From Dermatemys mawii (Eukaryota; Chordata; Testudines; Dermatemydidae), in assembly GCA_007922305.1 (NCBI GenBank), contig ML677348.1, forward strand, positions 15,577,442 through 15,641,441: a stretch of 64,000 bases of DNA, written 5' to 3'. A program made the position numbers and the translations under genes. A model generated the notes under the pieces. That model saw only the letters and a list, made by a program, of their open reading frames with translations. It was not told the origin of the DNA and ran no database searches. Positions 33,600 through 45,380 of this stretch are shown here, piece after piece; positions within the stretch are counted from its first letter, which is position 1, and every line of letters starts with the position of its first letter.

Positions 33600-33775
33600 C
33601 TAATCAGAGCTGTGCAAATAATTGATTTTTTTTCAGCTCTCTGGAATCCATTGTTGAGTATTCTAGGGTGGAGCTCTCACGTTCAAACCAATGCCCTGAA
33701 TCAGGAAGAGTAGTAGGGACTTGATTTCAGGTTTCCTATATCCCTCGTGAGTGCTCTAACCATGGGGCTATCAAG
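33600..33775 (-). repeat. possible tRNA-derived SINE fragment
   Basis: On the minus strand near 33770 there is GATAGCCCCATGGTTAGAGC followed about 30 bases later by GAAATCAAGTCC. These look like decayed A-box and B-box promoter elements of a tRNA-derived SINE (consensus TAGCCCAGTGG and GGTTCAAATCC). The body continues to about 33600. The sequence is too degenerate to be a functional tRNA. Confidence 0.45.
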
Positions 33776-34081
33776 TAAAGGCGGGTGGAGGGAGAGTATT
33801 TACTCCCATTTTGTGAATGGCACCTAAGTTCCTTTGGGAATCTAGGCAAAAACATTTTCCCCTGAAAGTATTCAGGAAATTTATGGTGAATCTGCAAATA
33901 GTTTCAGTCAACCTGAAAGTGCATTTTTTGGTGAATAAACTATTCGATCAATATTTTTTGCCCAGCTCTTATAATGACATTATATGTCTGTCACTGTGGT
34001 ATAAAATGCAGATCTGTTCATGTTTAGTATAAAGATTAATAGTGATTTGCAGTGAACAAATAACACTAGACAAATAATCTA

Positions 34082-34172
34082 GACTCTGGAATGTGAGGGG
34101 ATGCTTTGAGCAGGGGGGTGGACTAGATGACCTCCTGAGGTCCCTTCCAACCCTGATATTCTATGATTCTAT
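34082..34172 (+). repeat. CR1/SINE 3' tail
   Basis: Contains GGTGGACTAGATGACCTCCT, GAGGTCCCTTCCAACCCTGA and TATTCTATGATTCTAT, the 3' end shared by turtle CR1 LINEs and tortoise tRNA-SINEs. Only about 90 bases are kept, so it is either a severely 5'-truncated LINE or the tail of a SINE whose head is lost. It ends in the ATTCTATG octamer repeat that CR1 has instead of poly-A. Confidence 0.85.
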
Positions 34173-34299
34173 AAAATCTCCATTTTCTAGAAGGCTACAG
34201 GGCTAGATTCAGAAAAGTGCTTATGCACACGAGTGGCATCATCGAATTCTCTCCTTTTGCATCTTTTTGACATTAACCGCACTCCAGATAGTCTCAAGT

Positions 34300-34560
34300 A
34301 CTGATGCCAAAATCTGTCTTGTCTATTGCGTCAGCCATGCCGGCCTCCTCTTTGAGTCATTCCACAGGCTGCCACTGTGCTGCACAACAAATTCGAACTT
34401 CTTGTACTTGCTTTCAAGGCTCATTATCACCTAGCCCTGGCCTACATGTCAGTCCTGGCTTGTTTTCATGCTTCCCACTCACTTTTCTCAATCAGTGACA
34501 CCAACCTTCGTTCCCCTTTCATCTTTCTCTTGCAAGAACCCCTCAGGAATCAGGGCCTGC
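34300..34560 (+). mobile_element. possible L2-type LINE fragment (C-terminal RT region)
   Basis: Plus-strand translation gives LHNKFELLVLAFKAHYHLAL followed by AYMSVL, which resembles the L2 ORF2 motif around FKLLLLTFKALNGLAPAYLS. A likely continuation is at 35160-35370 (FLLKTHFV near 35325). The MITE at 34566-34685 and an LTR-like GC-rich stretch (34770-35160) lie between. No intact frame. Confidence 0.4.
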
Positions 34561-34565
34561 AGCTA

Positions 34566-34685
34566 GGGTAACCAGACAGCAAATGTGAAAACTTGGGATA
34601 GAGGGTAGGGGGTAATTGGCACCTATATAAGCAAAAGCCCCAAATAGCCAGACAGTCCCTATAAAATTGGGACATCTGGTCACCC
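34566..34685. mobile_element. 120-bp MITE, GGGTRACCAGA ends
   Basis: Left end GGGTAACCAGACAGCAAATG and right end, reverse-complemented, GGGTGACCAGATGTCCCAAT. TA flanks both sides (34564-34565 and 34686-34687). Whole-element layout with a central CACCTATATAAGCAAAAGCC matches a very common small reptile MITE. Noncoding. Confidence 0.75.
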
Positions 34686-34769
34686 TACCTCCAGCAGAGC
34701 AAGTCTCCAGGCAGCCTCATCAGTAAAGGTGGCCTGCAGCAGGCCGCCTGACTAGTCATACCATCTGCT

Positions 34770-35160
34770 TGGCGGCAGAGGCCAGCAGGATGGCTCTTAA
34801 GGCAGCAGCAGCAGATAGTTGGCTTTTCAGTGCTCATACCCACCACTCTGCCTGCTCCTGCATTACCTGGTTCCTGCTGTTCCTGTATTGCACCCAGTCT
34901 TGCCTCTGTCCTGCCCCTACCTTGAAACCACCTCCCCCCGCCTTGCCTGATACCTTGCTCACTCCTGTTCCTGACCTCCAGTTTGACTCTGGCTCCTAAC
35001 TACAGACTCCGGCTTGACGCCCAGCTCTGGTATGCAGTTCCTGCCCTCCAGTTTCACTCTTGGCTTTGAGTCCTGATTACGGCTCTGACCCCAGCTACTA
35101 GGCCTCCTGTCCATACTGACCATTAGGCTAAACTACCCTCATCCAAGTCAGCTGACAACA
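34770..35160. repeat. LTR-like C/T-rich sequence
   Basis: A run of CTGACCTCCAGTTTGACTCT-like phrases resembles the 3' part of LTR family B (22250-22350 and 47522-47640). Ends were not found. Confidence 0.35.
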
Positions 35161-35764
35161 CCTTAGCACTTGCTTCCATGCCGTTCCTTATTCTTAGAAT
35201 GCAGTCCCTCAACCTGTTTGCCCATCTGTCTCCTCCTCACTTACAGCCTCAGCTGATTCCCATGTTAATCAATGGGAGACTTTCCAGTAACATCAATTAG
35301 ACCTTGATCCGGCCACTAAATTCCTTCTGAAAACTCACTTCGTTCAAGGAGCCTGTCAGAAATGAGGGTGGAGCAGAAATAATTAACAAAACAAAACAGG
35401 CAAAGCAAATAAAGCAACACAACAAACTGAAAGCATCAAGATGTGTACATGCTTTTTGGAATAACAGAATGATCTTATGGTTACAAACTTTCAAAAATAA
35501 ATACAGAACAAAATCAAGCCTTGTTATATTTTTGATGAAAATGGATGTTCAGATAAATGCGACATTATGATGTTTGCACTTAGGTAGTGCTGTCTGACCA
35601 AGGATTTCAAAGGTGAAAGCTTTACAAAGAGCAATGAATTAAGCCTCACAACACTGATGTGAAATAAGTAAAGATTAGTGCTGTGGAAAGAGTCTGAAAA
35701 ATGATTGTGAAACATTTTTGGAATTTCCTGTGAAAAAATTATCAAAACTTTGATCAGCCCCACT

Positions 35765-35820
35765 AAACATTATCCTCATTTTACTGGTGGGGAAAGTGAG
35801 GCATGGAAGGTTAGAAGTCT
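35765..35820 (-). repeat. MIR fragment, minus strand
   Basis: CCTCATTTTACTGGTGGGGA and AAGTGAGGCATGG match the minus strand of the MIR core (TTTACAGATGGGGAAACTGAGGCA). Short and decayed. Confidence 0.45.
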
Positions 35821-36881
35821 ATATTGGAGTTGATTAGTTTTTCAAGATTATCAAATTTCAATATTTTTCACAACATTTTGATGTTTTTTTCTTTTTGACC
35901 TGTTCCAATGGTAGCATAATTTAAACAAATCTAGAAAATAAATATTTTGATCTTCCAATTAACAATATTAGGAACAATACTGATCCTAGTGCTACATAAG
36001 CAATTTCATCTCTGAGAATCTAACAAAAAAATAAATATCTGTTTTAGATTATATAACTTTCAATTACTAATGATGTAATTGAAAGTTCACGGAGATTTGT
36101 ACAATTACTTTATTCCCTTCAGGACATGTGGTTTAAGTCTGAGAGTTCATAAAAGATTTTATTAGAATAGTTTGCAATTTAAAACTATCATTTTGTTGCC
36201 ATATGTTATGGAGTAGTTTCCAGTGTAATCTCAACAACCTTTTCATAGCAGCAAACATGGTCCAGGGCATAAGATCACTCACTGTTGGGAGATGCAAATA
36301 TATTTATGATTGTCTTCAGACAAAGCGTCTTGCCTCATAAGCAGGTAGTGCACTCCAGGAAGTATGTGTTGGGCTGAGGAAAAGATACTCTATCCCAAAC
36401 TGCAGCAGTTGTTGCAGAGTTGCTTTGTGCTAGAGGAAGCAGAGAGAACCTGCTAGCCCAGTGTGTGGAGTTTTGGGTTAGAATATCTTCACTTTATTAT
36501 TGAGGTGGTTGGACATTTTCCAATGAAATGATTTACTGTCTGAAAATGCTGAAACAGTGAAAGCAAAATGTTTTTAGAAGCATGTTGAGTTAGTCAGATT
36601 TCCATGTAGGACAAAAACAAAACACAAAGTGTTTCAACAGTGTTGAAATGTTCCATTTTTAAAAATGTCAAAATGGAAAGTTTCATTTTTTTGCTTTGAA
36701 CCAAACTCTTGTTTTGAAATTTCTTAGTTTATATTCTAATTTTTGATTGACAAAATTGGAATGAAACATTTTGATTAACCTGAAGCTATTATAATTATTT
36801 GTTTTAGTAGGAAAAAGTATGGGAAATTTGTTTGTTTTTTTTTTAATTTGTGGAATTTCACACAAAATGAAAAATCCAGTA

Positions 36882-37990
36882 TGATGGTTCTCAGGACTGT
36901 GAATTCCCTTGTTTACCCTCCTGCTTTCAGCATGAGGGAGTCTTGCCCATCCCTGGCTGGGTGTCAACTCTACACCATCAGCCTTTCAGCCACATAAGCA
37001 CTCTCCTCTGGGCTATGCCACACCCTTCTTTGCCTTGCAGGTTAACAACAGGTGCACCCAGTCTCTGAGTGCTTTTGAATCATTTCCCCGTGAGATCCAG
37101 CTCCCAACACTGCCTACTCACAGAAATCCCAGATCCTCTGTCCCCAAAGGAGCAATGTGCTCCAGTTTACCAGTTTTACCTTAAACCACCACTCCTGTAA
37201 TACACATAGCACTTGTGAAAACTTATAATAATAATTAATAATAATAAAAACAATGTTTAAGAAAAAATTCAACTAGAAACAAGAGAGTGTGATGGACACA
37301 AATGGTTACAATATAAAACAAAATCAGAAAACACAAGCCTGGGTATACACTTATCAATAGTTACCCTTCTTATCTAATAAAGTAAGTCACCTCATCCCCC
37401 AAGTTCAGACTGTTGTAGAGCTGGTTGGCTTCACAGGAACCAGGATTCAGTTTTCCATGAGATCTATGAAAGGAGTCAGAATGCCGTGTTTTACTGAAAC
37501 AGTCTTTTGTTTCTATTCATAGACAGGGCAAACTCCTGTCTTCTTATAATTTTCCTTTGTTACTTTCAAGTGGTTTTGATTGTTTGCAGTTAGTTGTCTC
37601 TAATTGAAAGTCTTAGTACTCAGCAAGGTTAAACAACTGAGGTTTCCATTGCTACACCACATTGGTACACTAAGGCTTGCATTGCTATGCTGGCTAACAT
37701 GGCCTAAATGGGTCATCACTGAGACTTATTAACTGCTGGTGATTAATTTTTACTCCAAATCCATAAAGCATACTTTCAACATAATTACATTATTCATTAA
37801 ATGTCACCTGTACATACATCTTGCAATGATTATGAATCTTATCAAGTTATGAACTTTCTGTAGATACCTTACATGATACTCTTATTGATAAATACTCTGA
37901 AAGATATATTTGGTGTAATGAGTTTGTCAGCTTTAAGGTGAGAGTTATTTGCAAGAACAGGGGCCCCTTTGCCTAGGAGTCTGTATTATA
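36882..37990. repeat. 1.1-kb LTR-like repeat, family C, copy 1
   Basis: Aligns along its whole length with 60426-61503: GGTTCTCAG near the start, then TTGCCTTGCAGGTTAACAAC, CAGATCCTCTGTCCCCAAAG, GCTGGTTGGCTTCACAGGAA, GATTGTTTGCAGTTAGTTGT and GGTGTAATGAGTTTGTCAGC at the end. The right end is decayed (TATTATA where copy 2 has TATCACA). A partial third start is at 41100-41170. No target duplication found here. No coding sequence. Confidence 0.65.
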
Positions 37991-38455
37991 TCCGGCATCC
38001 ACCCAGTTCTTTTCAATTCACATCCACTTGTCCCCCATCTGCCCACCTACAATTCCTTCCTCTGGCTGCTGCTCGGAGTGATGCTATGAAATGTTGCTTC
38101 ATCGCATCCAAGGGAATACAAAGTCCTTTGGTACTGGCTGTCTACTTCTAGACTTCCCTGCACAATAGAAACAGAACATTGTATCTCAGCTGGGCTTTAT
38201 TTGCCTCCAGATATGTGTGGGAGATGCAGGATTTAGCTCCCAATATACTATGAAGTTAACTAAGGGTTAAACACTTATTTCCACTTTGTAGCTGAATGAA
38301 TGCTTTGATGGGTTTAATTCATTATTAACATGATCAACTGTAATTCTTCCTTACTGCCCTACCTGTGCTAACTTCACCCAAAAGCCCTGTCTTTGAAAAG
38401 TATGTACATTCATATCATGGAAGGGATCCACTTTAAAATATATTTTAACATGTTG

Positions 38456-38565
38456 GGTTCAATTTTGCTCTCAGCTACCACTGTAAATCCAGAATAACTA
38501 GTGATCTCAAACAACTTACTCCAGGCTTTAACGGTGTGAGTGACAGCAGAAATTATACCCTGACT
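38456..38565. repeat. palindromic dispersed repeat
   Basis: TTTTGCTCTCAGCTACCACT and AAATCCAGAATAACTAGTGA are half of a palindrome of the style 'tctcagttacaccagtgtaaatc'. The partner half is CTTACTCCAGGCTTTAACGG then GTGAGTGACAGCAGAA. An old MITE-like repeat. Confidence 0.45.
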
Positions 38566-39095
38566 CCCTGAGGCATACATTTATGCCTTTACAACCACAA
38601 TATTGTATAAGGTCAGGGGATGTTTTTGTATTTTACTGGAAATTCATGATTGTTCCTATCTTATTTCTACTAAATGGTTGACTAAGAAGTGCTAATGAAC
38701 GCAAATACGAAACAAATGCAAGTTAAATCTAGGATTGCCTGATCCTTGTTACCTGTCTCTTTTTGCCCTTTTCTTTACTGGAAGTGGAAGGAAAACATTT
38801 GTCTTTAAAACAAACAAACAAAAAAACCACCCCAAAACAGGTTTCTGCAGTCCATCCAGACTAACCAGGCATCTGTCATATTCTACTGGATGGATTGTTT
38901 TTGAACCTTTGCCATACATATGACACCTCTGATGTCAGAAAGCACATTAATTCTTCACTTCCTTGACATTGGTAGACAAGCATCTCCCAACACTGCTTTT
39001 CGGGGCATATGTTCTCAGTGCAATACCCGCTATGATGAAAAAAACTATCAATACAGAGTACTTGTCTGACTTTTTGGTGTTAAAAAAATTGTACT

Positions 39096-39290
39096 GATTT
39101 GCTGAACTGTAACCTAGAAGACCTAGGCTCTACTCCTGGCTCTGCTACTAGCTTGCTAGATGACCTTGGGCAAATCACTTCATATCTTTGTGCCTCAGTT
39201 TCTTCACCTGTAAAATGTGAATAATGATACTGCCCTCCTTTGTAAAGCATTGTGTTTTACTGAAGAAAAATGCTGTATAATGGCTGGATA
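39096..39290 (+). repeat. MIR (CORE-SINE)
   Basis: Reads CTCCTGGCTCTGCTACTAGC, GATGACCTTGGGCAAATCAC, TGTGCCTCAGTTTCTTCACC and TGTAAAATGTGAATAATGAT, a good match to the MIR core and 3' part. The tRNA-like head is only partly visible. MIR is an ancient amniote SINE, so this insertion is old. Confidence 0.85.
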
Positions 39291-40737
39291 TTATTTTATT
39301 TTAAGCATTTGTATGTTCCATATCTGCTGGGGCTACAAAGATAAACCTCGGAGACACCTGAGTGATGGAAGGAAAAACCAACATGATCATCTCAAGATTT
39401 TTCTTCCATTAGCTTAACAAATATACTTGGTCAACTGCTTTACTTGTGAACTGATATTTTAGACATGTTAGGCACAGGCCTCAGTGGATTATTGATCAGC
39501 CACATAGTGCATTTCACTTTTTGAGAAAACATATATGTTCTCTTTGTGAATTTTGTATTTATGAAAGGTTCTGGATTAACATGTCTGAAGACCAAAGGGT
39601 TAGGTCTATAAACTGATACTGTGCAAGGAAATTATAATATATGCATCCCCATGCACTTCTCCACTACTATGCCTAAACCTTGGATCTCTCACAGCTATTC
39701 AGTCCCTCGCCTGCCCACTGAGATTGCCAGCAGCAAATAATGCCAGATGTGGTGAGAGTGGCGTTTTCTATACATTTCTAATTCAGTGGGTTGTTTCAAT
39801 GCAAATTGTGTGTAAAAACAGCATCTGCACATCAAATAATCTTGATTAGTATCTGAACATTCCAAGTGATGATGGGTGGATGGAATTTTTAAAAAGCCAA
39901 TGGTGCCTTTAAGTACATTACAATGCAGAGTCCTGATCATGTTGAGTAGATTATTCCTTAGGATAATGTGCTTTACAGGAGGTTTGCTTTTTAAGTTAGT
40001 GAAAATCTCAGATCTAGAAATGAGCCAAGCCTCTGTGGGTTTCTCACATACCTCACTGCAGCTTTACTTTGTTTAACATGCTATAGGGAGAGTGTAACTC
40101 CCATTGTCAAAATGTGCATATAGTACTCTTGTCAGTAACTGAGGAGTTTTTATCAGCACTGCTTCTGGGCATTGAAAATAGCAAGAAATAACAAAAGTAA
40201 CATGCTCATCAGCAAATACTATCACTGTGGGGGATGAAGGCCAGGTGGAAAGCATAAATATGAACAATGTTGAACAAGCTGCTTCCCTGCATGGATTGCA
40301 GGTGCTGATGGTATATTAGAGAAATGGCTTTAAAGAACCCACTGGCTGATGATGGCACCTCTGTCTGGATATTGTGTACTTTCTCAGAAGGGAGATTAAT
40401 CTGATCTGTTTGCATTCCTTGTTTTTGCTCTTCTGTGCACAATTTGTTCGGATGCTTTTAACAATGGCTTGGGAAACTGTGTGTTTCATTGTTGAGTCTT
40501 AGAAAAGTTGGATTTCAAAAGGTGTAACCAGTAACCAGAACAAATTCCTCTGACATTAGACTTAGCCTGTAAAATACAGTTTCAAGGTGATGTGGGCAGA
40601 GGGTTCCATATGTGGGTGATAGTCTGCAGTATACATGGCAAAATACACATGTAATCAAAGATCATTTTTTGGTAATTCCATATGCATGATCTTAGTTTCA
40701 GCAGGTTCAGTTTCCATGTGTGATTATTCAAAGAATT

Positions 40738-40945
40738 AGGGCCTCAATCAAAGTCCATTCGAAAAACTCCCATTGACTTCAATGAGCTTTGGATTCAGTC
40801 CTGAAAAGTGCTGAATGCTCTGACTCGAATCCTGTAGACATGCTTAGCTTCTAATGTCCTTAAAGGTGAGTTTCATTTTGCACACTTAAGAAGATTAGTC
40901 CCCCTAAAGCCAAAGGGACTAGTCACATGCTTAAAATTAAGTTTC
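40738..40945. repeat. two adjacent palindromic MITE pieces
   Basis: 40738-40803 holds GGGCCTCAATCAAAGTCCAT and AACTCCCATTGACTTCAATG, ending TTGGATTCAGTCCTG (half palindrome 'gatcaggcc'-like). 40805-40945 holds CGAATCCTGTAGACATGCTT and AAGGGACTAGTCACATGCTT. Both belong to families seen elsewhere in the window. Confidence 0.5.
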
Positions 40946-41009
40946 ACTTTCTTATGTTTAATGAATGAATGGTCAATAATCAATTTGAGTTCCTTCTGTT
41001 ACTTTGATT

Positions 41010-41100
41010 ACTTCACATCAATTCACCTCTCTTCCTCCAGTTTCCCATCAGTAAAATGAGATAATGATACTTATTGTCATTTGTAAAAGCTTGGAGGTTG
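41010..41100 (+). repeat. MIR fragment
   Basis: CAGTTTCCCATCAGTAAAAT followed by GAGATAATGATACTTATTGT and GTAAAAGCTTGGA match the MIR 3' half. Confidence 0.6.
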
Positions 41101-41170
41101 TGATAGTTCTTGGGGCACCCAGGACTGTCACGCCTCATCACCTTGTTATTCCTCTGCCTCAAGCCTGAAG
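41100..41170. repeat. family C LTR-like repeat, partial copy
   Basis: GTGATAGTTCTTGGGGCACC and CATCACCTTGTTATTCCTCT match the start of the 60426-61503 repeat. The rest is absent or too decayed, and another MITE follows. Confidence 0.5.
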
Positions 41171-41239
41171 ATGTTGTAGATCTCAAAGGCCAAAAGAGTT
41201 AAAGGTTTTATTAACTCTTTCACTGCCCAATATTAAATG

Positions 41240-41474
41240 CTCTTGCAGCAGTGCTTTGAAGTGTGAGTGTGGTCGCATGCGAGCGCTGGGAGAAAGCTCT
41301 CCTAATGCTCCTGGTAATCCACCTCCATGAGGGGGTTAGCTCCAGGCTCCCAGCGCTTGGAGCCTGTCCACACTAGCGCTTTAAGCGCTCAGACTTGCTG
41401 CACTCAGGGGATGATTTTTCACACTCCTGAGCCAGCAAGTTAGAGCACTATAAAATGTCAGTGTAGCCAAGCCC
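41240..41474. mobile_element. MITE fragment with AGCGCT-rich core
   Basis: Has GAGCGCTGGGAGAAAGCTCT, CTCCAGGCTCCCAGCGCTTG, CACACTAGCGCTTTAAGCGC and the end GTGTAGCCAAGCCC. The repeated AGCGCT palindromes and terminal word match a common reptile MITE. Left boundary uncertain. Confidence 0.5.
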
Positions 41475-41956
41475 AAAGTTAAAACCTTTAGAGCTTGTCT
41501 CCATTTGGAGGCAAAATGTCAGTATCATTTTTTTTTCCGAAATAACTTTTCTTTGATCAAAAATGAAAGAGCAGGATGGGAGATGAGAGACAGACTTGAT
41601 TTGAACTGAACTGATCTGAACATTTTTTTAAAGTCTCTGTTTAAGGAACCCAAAAAAGGAAAATGTGGGAGTCATAGTTTATCTCCCTCACAGTTATGTC
41701 CACTAATTAGGCCTAATTCCCATCACACCAATTTTGTTCTATTAACCTCTGGTTCTATATCTTCTATTTTTGCTAAGTATAATTTCAGCTGTCCTGGAAT
41801 TATATCAACATGGCTTGTTTGGTTTAGATTAATCCAGCTCCTTTGTCTGGTTCTTTTGCCTTTGTTACAGCACTTAACATTGTAAACATCATGACATCTC
41901 TTTTATGGTTATTGTAACATCTTATCAACTGTTGCATACTTTTTACATTTGAACTC

Positions 41957-42575
41957 TGTGATGGGGTGTGCTCCTCCGCTAGTCCTGCAAGAGCTGAATT
42001 AAGCCAGGTGGCCCCAATCAGCTAATTAAGCTGCACACAGAGGGGCTTTAGGCTGGAGGCAGTTAATTAAGGACAGACTCATCTGTGCAGGAACAGGCAG
42101 GGCCTATATAAAGCCAGGTAGCTGGCTGTAGAAAGGAGGTACTGCTGTAAAGGCTGTAGGCTGGAATCAGTCCCTGAGTGGAGGGAGTTGGAGGCTGATA
42201 AACCCAAAGGAGGGAAGCCAGATATGTAGGAAGAAGTCCAGGGAAATAGCAGCAAGGGGTAGGCCTGTGGCTGCTTGTTACAGGGTCCCTGGGCTGGAAC
42301 CCAGTGTAAAGGGTAGGAGGACCCAGGCCTACCACCCACTGAGGAGTGGAAAGGGTATTGGAGGTGCAGGCAGCAGATCTGGAAAAACTGAATTCCTTGG
42401 AAGGGGAGGACTTTATTGACCTGGTAGGAGGGCTAAACCACAGACAGGAAGCTGCAGACCCAGGAGCAGAGCGAGACAAGACTGGAGAAGACACCACTGG
42501 AGGGTGAGCGCAAGACCGACAGAGCTAATTCTTAAGATAGCTGGCAGGAGATGCTACATGCAGTGAGTGGATCGT
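41957..42575 (+). repeat. probable solo LTR
   Basis: Starts TGTGATGGGGTGTGCTCC. A TATA box (TATATAAA at 42105-42112) follows GCAGGAACAGGCAGGGCC. Downstream is a GC-richer 5'-leader-like stretch. The right end is not defined. The 86- and 144-codon minus-strand frames within it have no domains. The start TGTGATGGG resembles that of the element ending at 43973 on the other strand. Confidence 0.55.
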
Positions 42576-42639
42576 GAAACTGTCCCTATAGGGGTATGCT
42601 TTGTAGGCCCAATAGTCCCAACAGAGATACTTACTTGTG

Positions 42640-43430
42640 TTTGACTGTCAGCTCCCTGACACCACCAGTCTGTTAATCATCCAAGCACTCCCCTCCTGGC
42701 TATCACAGCACTTATTTGCCTAGTGGGTTAACTATATGTGTACTCCTGTGCCTGAGCCCCTTTGACGTGTTCTCCTGTAGTGTCCAGCTTCTTCTCCACT
42801 GAGCACTCATAGAAATACCAGGCCCCTTATTCCTAAGGGAAGAGTGTAGATACCAGTTTGTGTGATTCAGCTTAGACTATGTAGCTAGCTTAATACTAGA
42901 TATATTTAAAGTGACATCAAGGGTAAGCTTATTACCAAAGTTAGTGAATAAGGATAATGGGTTCAAAATGAGATAAAATGAAAACACCACACTTTCCAGA
43001 GGCTTAAGTGAAGAAGCTAACCTCCTGTCCAAAGAAGTCTTATCTCAACGATAACCTTTTGCAGTGTCTCCAACCAAGACTGGCTGTGATCCAATTTTTA
43101 TTATAAATACACTAACAACTTACTTCCTGGGAGCAGGATGATGGGATGTGGTCTTTGTTCCCCAAATATAGTACACTTCAGAGGGTTGCTGGCTCTCTAA
43201 GATTCTCTCTCAGCTATTTGCTCTTCCCTGTTGACCTTGTATCTCAGTTAACTTTGTATGTAAATGCCTCCATGTTATCTTACAATACTTAATTTACATG
43301 CCAACAGAGAGACAGGTGAATAAACATCTTTGGTCTGACAGGAAATCTATTTATCCGCTTCTGCTCTGATACAGTATTTATAAAACATTTTCTTTCTGGG
43401 TGTGTGTGCACACGTGAGGGAGAGATGGGC
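42640..43430. other. spacer with weak LTR resemblance
   Basis: Only 42648-42740 (CTGTCAGCTCCCTGACACCA, then CACTCCCCTCCTGGCTATCA) resembles family C. The remainder shows nothing recognisable. Confidence 0.4.
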
Positions 43431-43439
43431 CCCAACTCA

Positions 43440-43973
43440 CAACTGTGGTGCCTCCTGCTGGCTATCCTGGGAATTAACTTAGTTTACCAGTACGCCCCCA
43501 TTTACTAATGTCTTGCTGCTGTCACTTCTGCTCCAGGAAGCGAGCTGCCCCAGCAAACACAACATCCTCTTCAGGACACAGTCCTCCAGCTGTGTCACAC
43601 ACTGTTCTCCCCAACTTCTCTGCAGCCTCAACACCTTCTCTGCCCTTGTCTCAGGGCCTCAGTGGTCAGCAAAGAGCTCACGCTCGCTCCCCAGATCCTG
43701 CCCAGCACTGCTTTAGTCAAGGTGTTAGGCTGCCTTGCAGGTAGCTATCATCCTCTTCCCCCAAGCTCCAGGGAGTAACTGACCAGGTCTCCCGTGTGGT
43801 TCTTCTTTTATTGGCCTGCCTGGCCCTGATTGGCTGCTCCTCATAGCTGTCTCCAATTGGCTGTCTCCTGCTCAGCCTCCTAAGGGTCCTCTCCAATTGG
43901 CTGCCTGTTGCACAGCCTCCCTTGAGTTCCATTAACCCTTTATGGGCTAGTGTGGGGAAGACATCCCATCACA
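43440..43973 (-). repeat. probable LTR, minus strand
   Basis: On the minus strand it starts TGTGATGGGATGTCTTCCCC at 43973. It has three CCAAT-type words in GCAGCCAATTGGAGAGGA-like contexts and a TATA-like CCAATAAAAGAAG (complement near 43805-43816). That is a promoter layout expected of U3. The left (3') end is not fixed. Plus-strand frames of 67-78 codons are not genes. Confidence 0.5.
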
Positions 43974-44675
43974 ATATGTAACTCCTGATATAATATCTAT
44001 ACATAAATTTCATAATATTAATCACCAGCATACCTGGCATTCTCTTAAAACCTCACATGACATACACTGGTGAACTACATACCAGAATCCTGTAACCAGC
44101 TGGCATTGAGGGGTCCTTGGGTCACACAGAGCTATGAGCAAAAAGTGCCATAGGTTATAGCTAACTTATTTGTTATTCCCTCCAAGGGAAGATGCTACAG
44201 AAATACAAGCTGTTATAATGAGGACTTGAGTCTCCGACAATGTCAAGCCAGCAGTTTCTCCAAACCAACAGTCAAACAATAATTAAAACCAAACAAAATC
44301 ATCCCACTCTTTTTCTTGCTTTAGTGCTTGGCTTCTGTCAGTGCTTCTGAGGTGGCACATGCAGCTGCAGGTCTGTTTGTCTCACTGATTTGTTCTGTCT
44401 AGTGAGGCCTTAAGCCACTACCCTGTTTTGGGCAAGTGTCAGGCTGTACTGGTGCAGAGAAAGCTCTGGCAGGCATTGTACCTCAGGGTGGGTTTTCTCT
44501 GCATTATTAGCTTGAATTTTCCCTCTAGCTTGATTCCTGTCCACACCCAACAATCTCTAGCTGGAGTTAAGTGGTGCTTTAACCCCAAGATGGCTGGCCT
44601 GTCAGTGAGGCGAAGGGGTGGGTGGCTTGAAGCTCCAGTGTTGCTGATGCTCCAGCTAGTAATGCTGTGAAAATA

Positions 44676-44815
44676 TAAGAACAGCCATGCTGGATCAGAT
44701 AAACTGTGCATCAAGGGTATTATCCTGTCTTCTGACAATGGCCAATACCAGGTGGTTCAGATGGAATGCACAGAACAGGCAATCAGCAAGTCAGTCATCC
44801 CCTCCGTCTTCCCAG
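44676..44815 (-). repeat. LINE 3' tail, minus strand (same family as 51135-53455)
   Basis: ATAAGAACAGCCATGCTGGA, CCTGTCTTCTGACAATGGCC and ATGCACAGAACAGGCAATCA are the reverse complement of the tail of the LINE ending near 53455. It is a heavily 5'-truncated copy. Confidence 0.75.
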
Positions 44816-44889
44816 TGAGGATGCAATATTTTGAGTTACAACATTTAATTGAATGTTAATCCAAACTCTCTGCTAATCCTGTCACTCTG

Positions 44890-45028
44890 AGCTGCTAATC
44901 AAATCACAGTGTAGCAGTTTTCTCAGAGTGCTAGTTCTCACTCTGTCCCCACTTAAATTAGGTTAGCTGGAATGGAGTAATTCAAGTGTACTAACTCAAG
45001 TTAACTGTTGCAGTGAAGACAAGCCCCA
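44890..45028. repeat. MITE fragment
   Basis: TGTACTAACTCAAGTTAACT and GTTGCAGTGAAGACAAGCCC form the right end of a reptile MITE of the 'chromosome-wide' GACAAGCCC type. Left end not clear. Confidence 0.4.
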
Positions 45029-45304
45029 AAAGGGCACAGTGCTGCCCAAACCTACTGGAAAGTGAATTTTCTAACGTCAGCTGTAAAGAAATGTGTGTTT
45101 TCTGCTTTACATTCAGACAGCTCTCCCGAGGGTGGATAAGGCCATGTTTCTGACCCTCTTGTGCAGTACTTTGTCATGTCTCTCTCTCCTTTCCCTGCCC
45201 CTTTGAAAGGCTAGTGCCACATGCAGGGGTCAGAGAGAAATGTTCCAAAATGTAGTAAATGTGATATGCTCTAATAATTGCCAGACTGAAGTGACTTCTT
45301 AGAT

Positions 45305-45380
45305 CAGGGATTAGCAACCTTTGGCACATGGCCCATCAGGGAAATCCACTGGTGGGCCAGGACACTTTGTTTACCTGTAG
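45305..45380. mobile_element. hAT-like MITE fragment
   Basis: CAGGGATTAGCAACCTTTGG, CACATGGCCCATCAGGGAAA and GGGCCAGGACACTTTGTTTA match the left end of a common reptile hAT element. Right end missing; an A/T-rich repeat follows (45385-45655). Confidence 0.6.

Noticed and set aside
33700..33775. tRNA gene on the minus strand
   Set aside because: A-box and B-box words are decayed and no cloverleaf with acceptor stem can be drawn; a SINE head fits better.
42063..42497. 144-codon minus-strand frame
   Set aside because: It lies opposite a TATA-containing LTR-like sequence and shows no protein domain.
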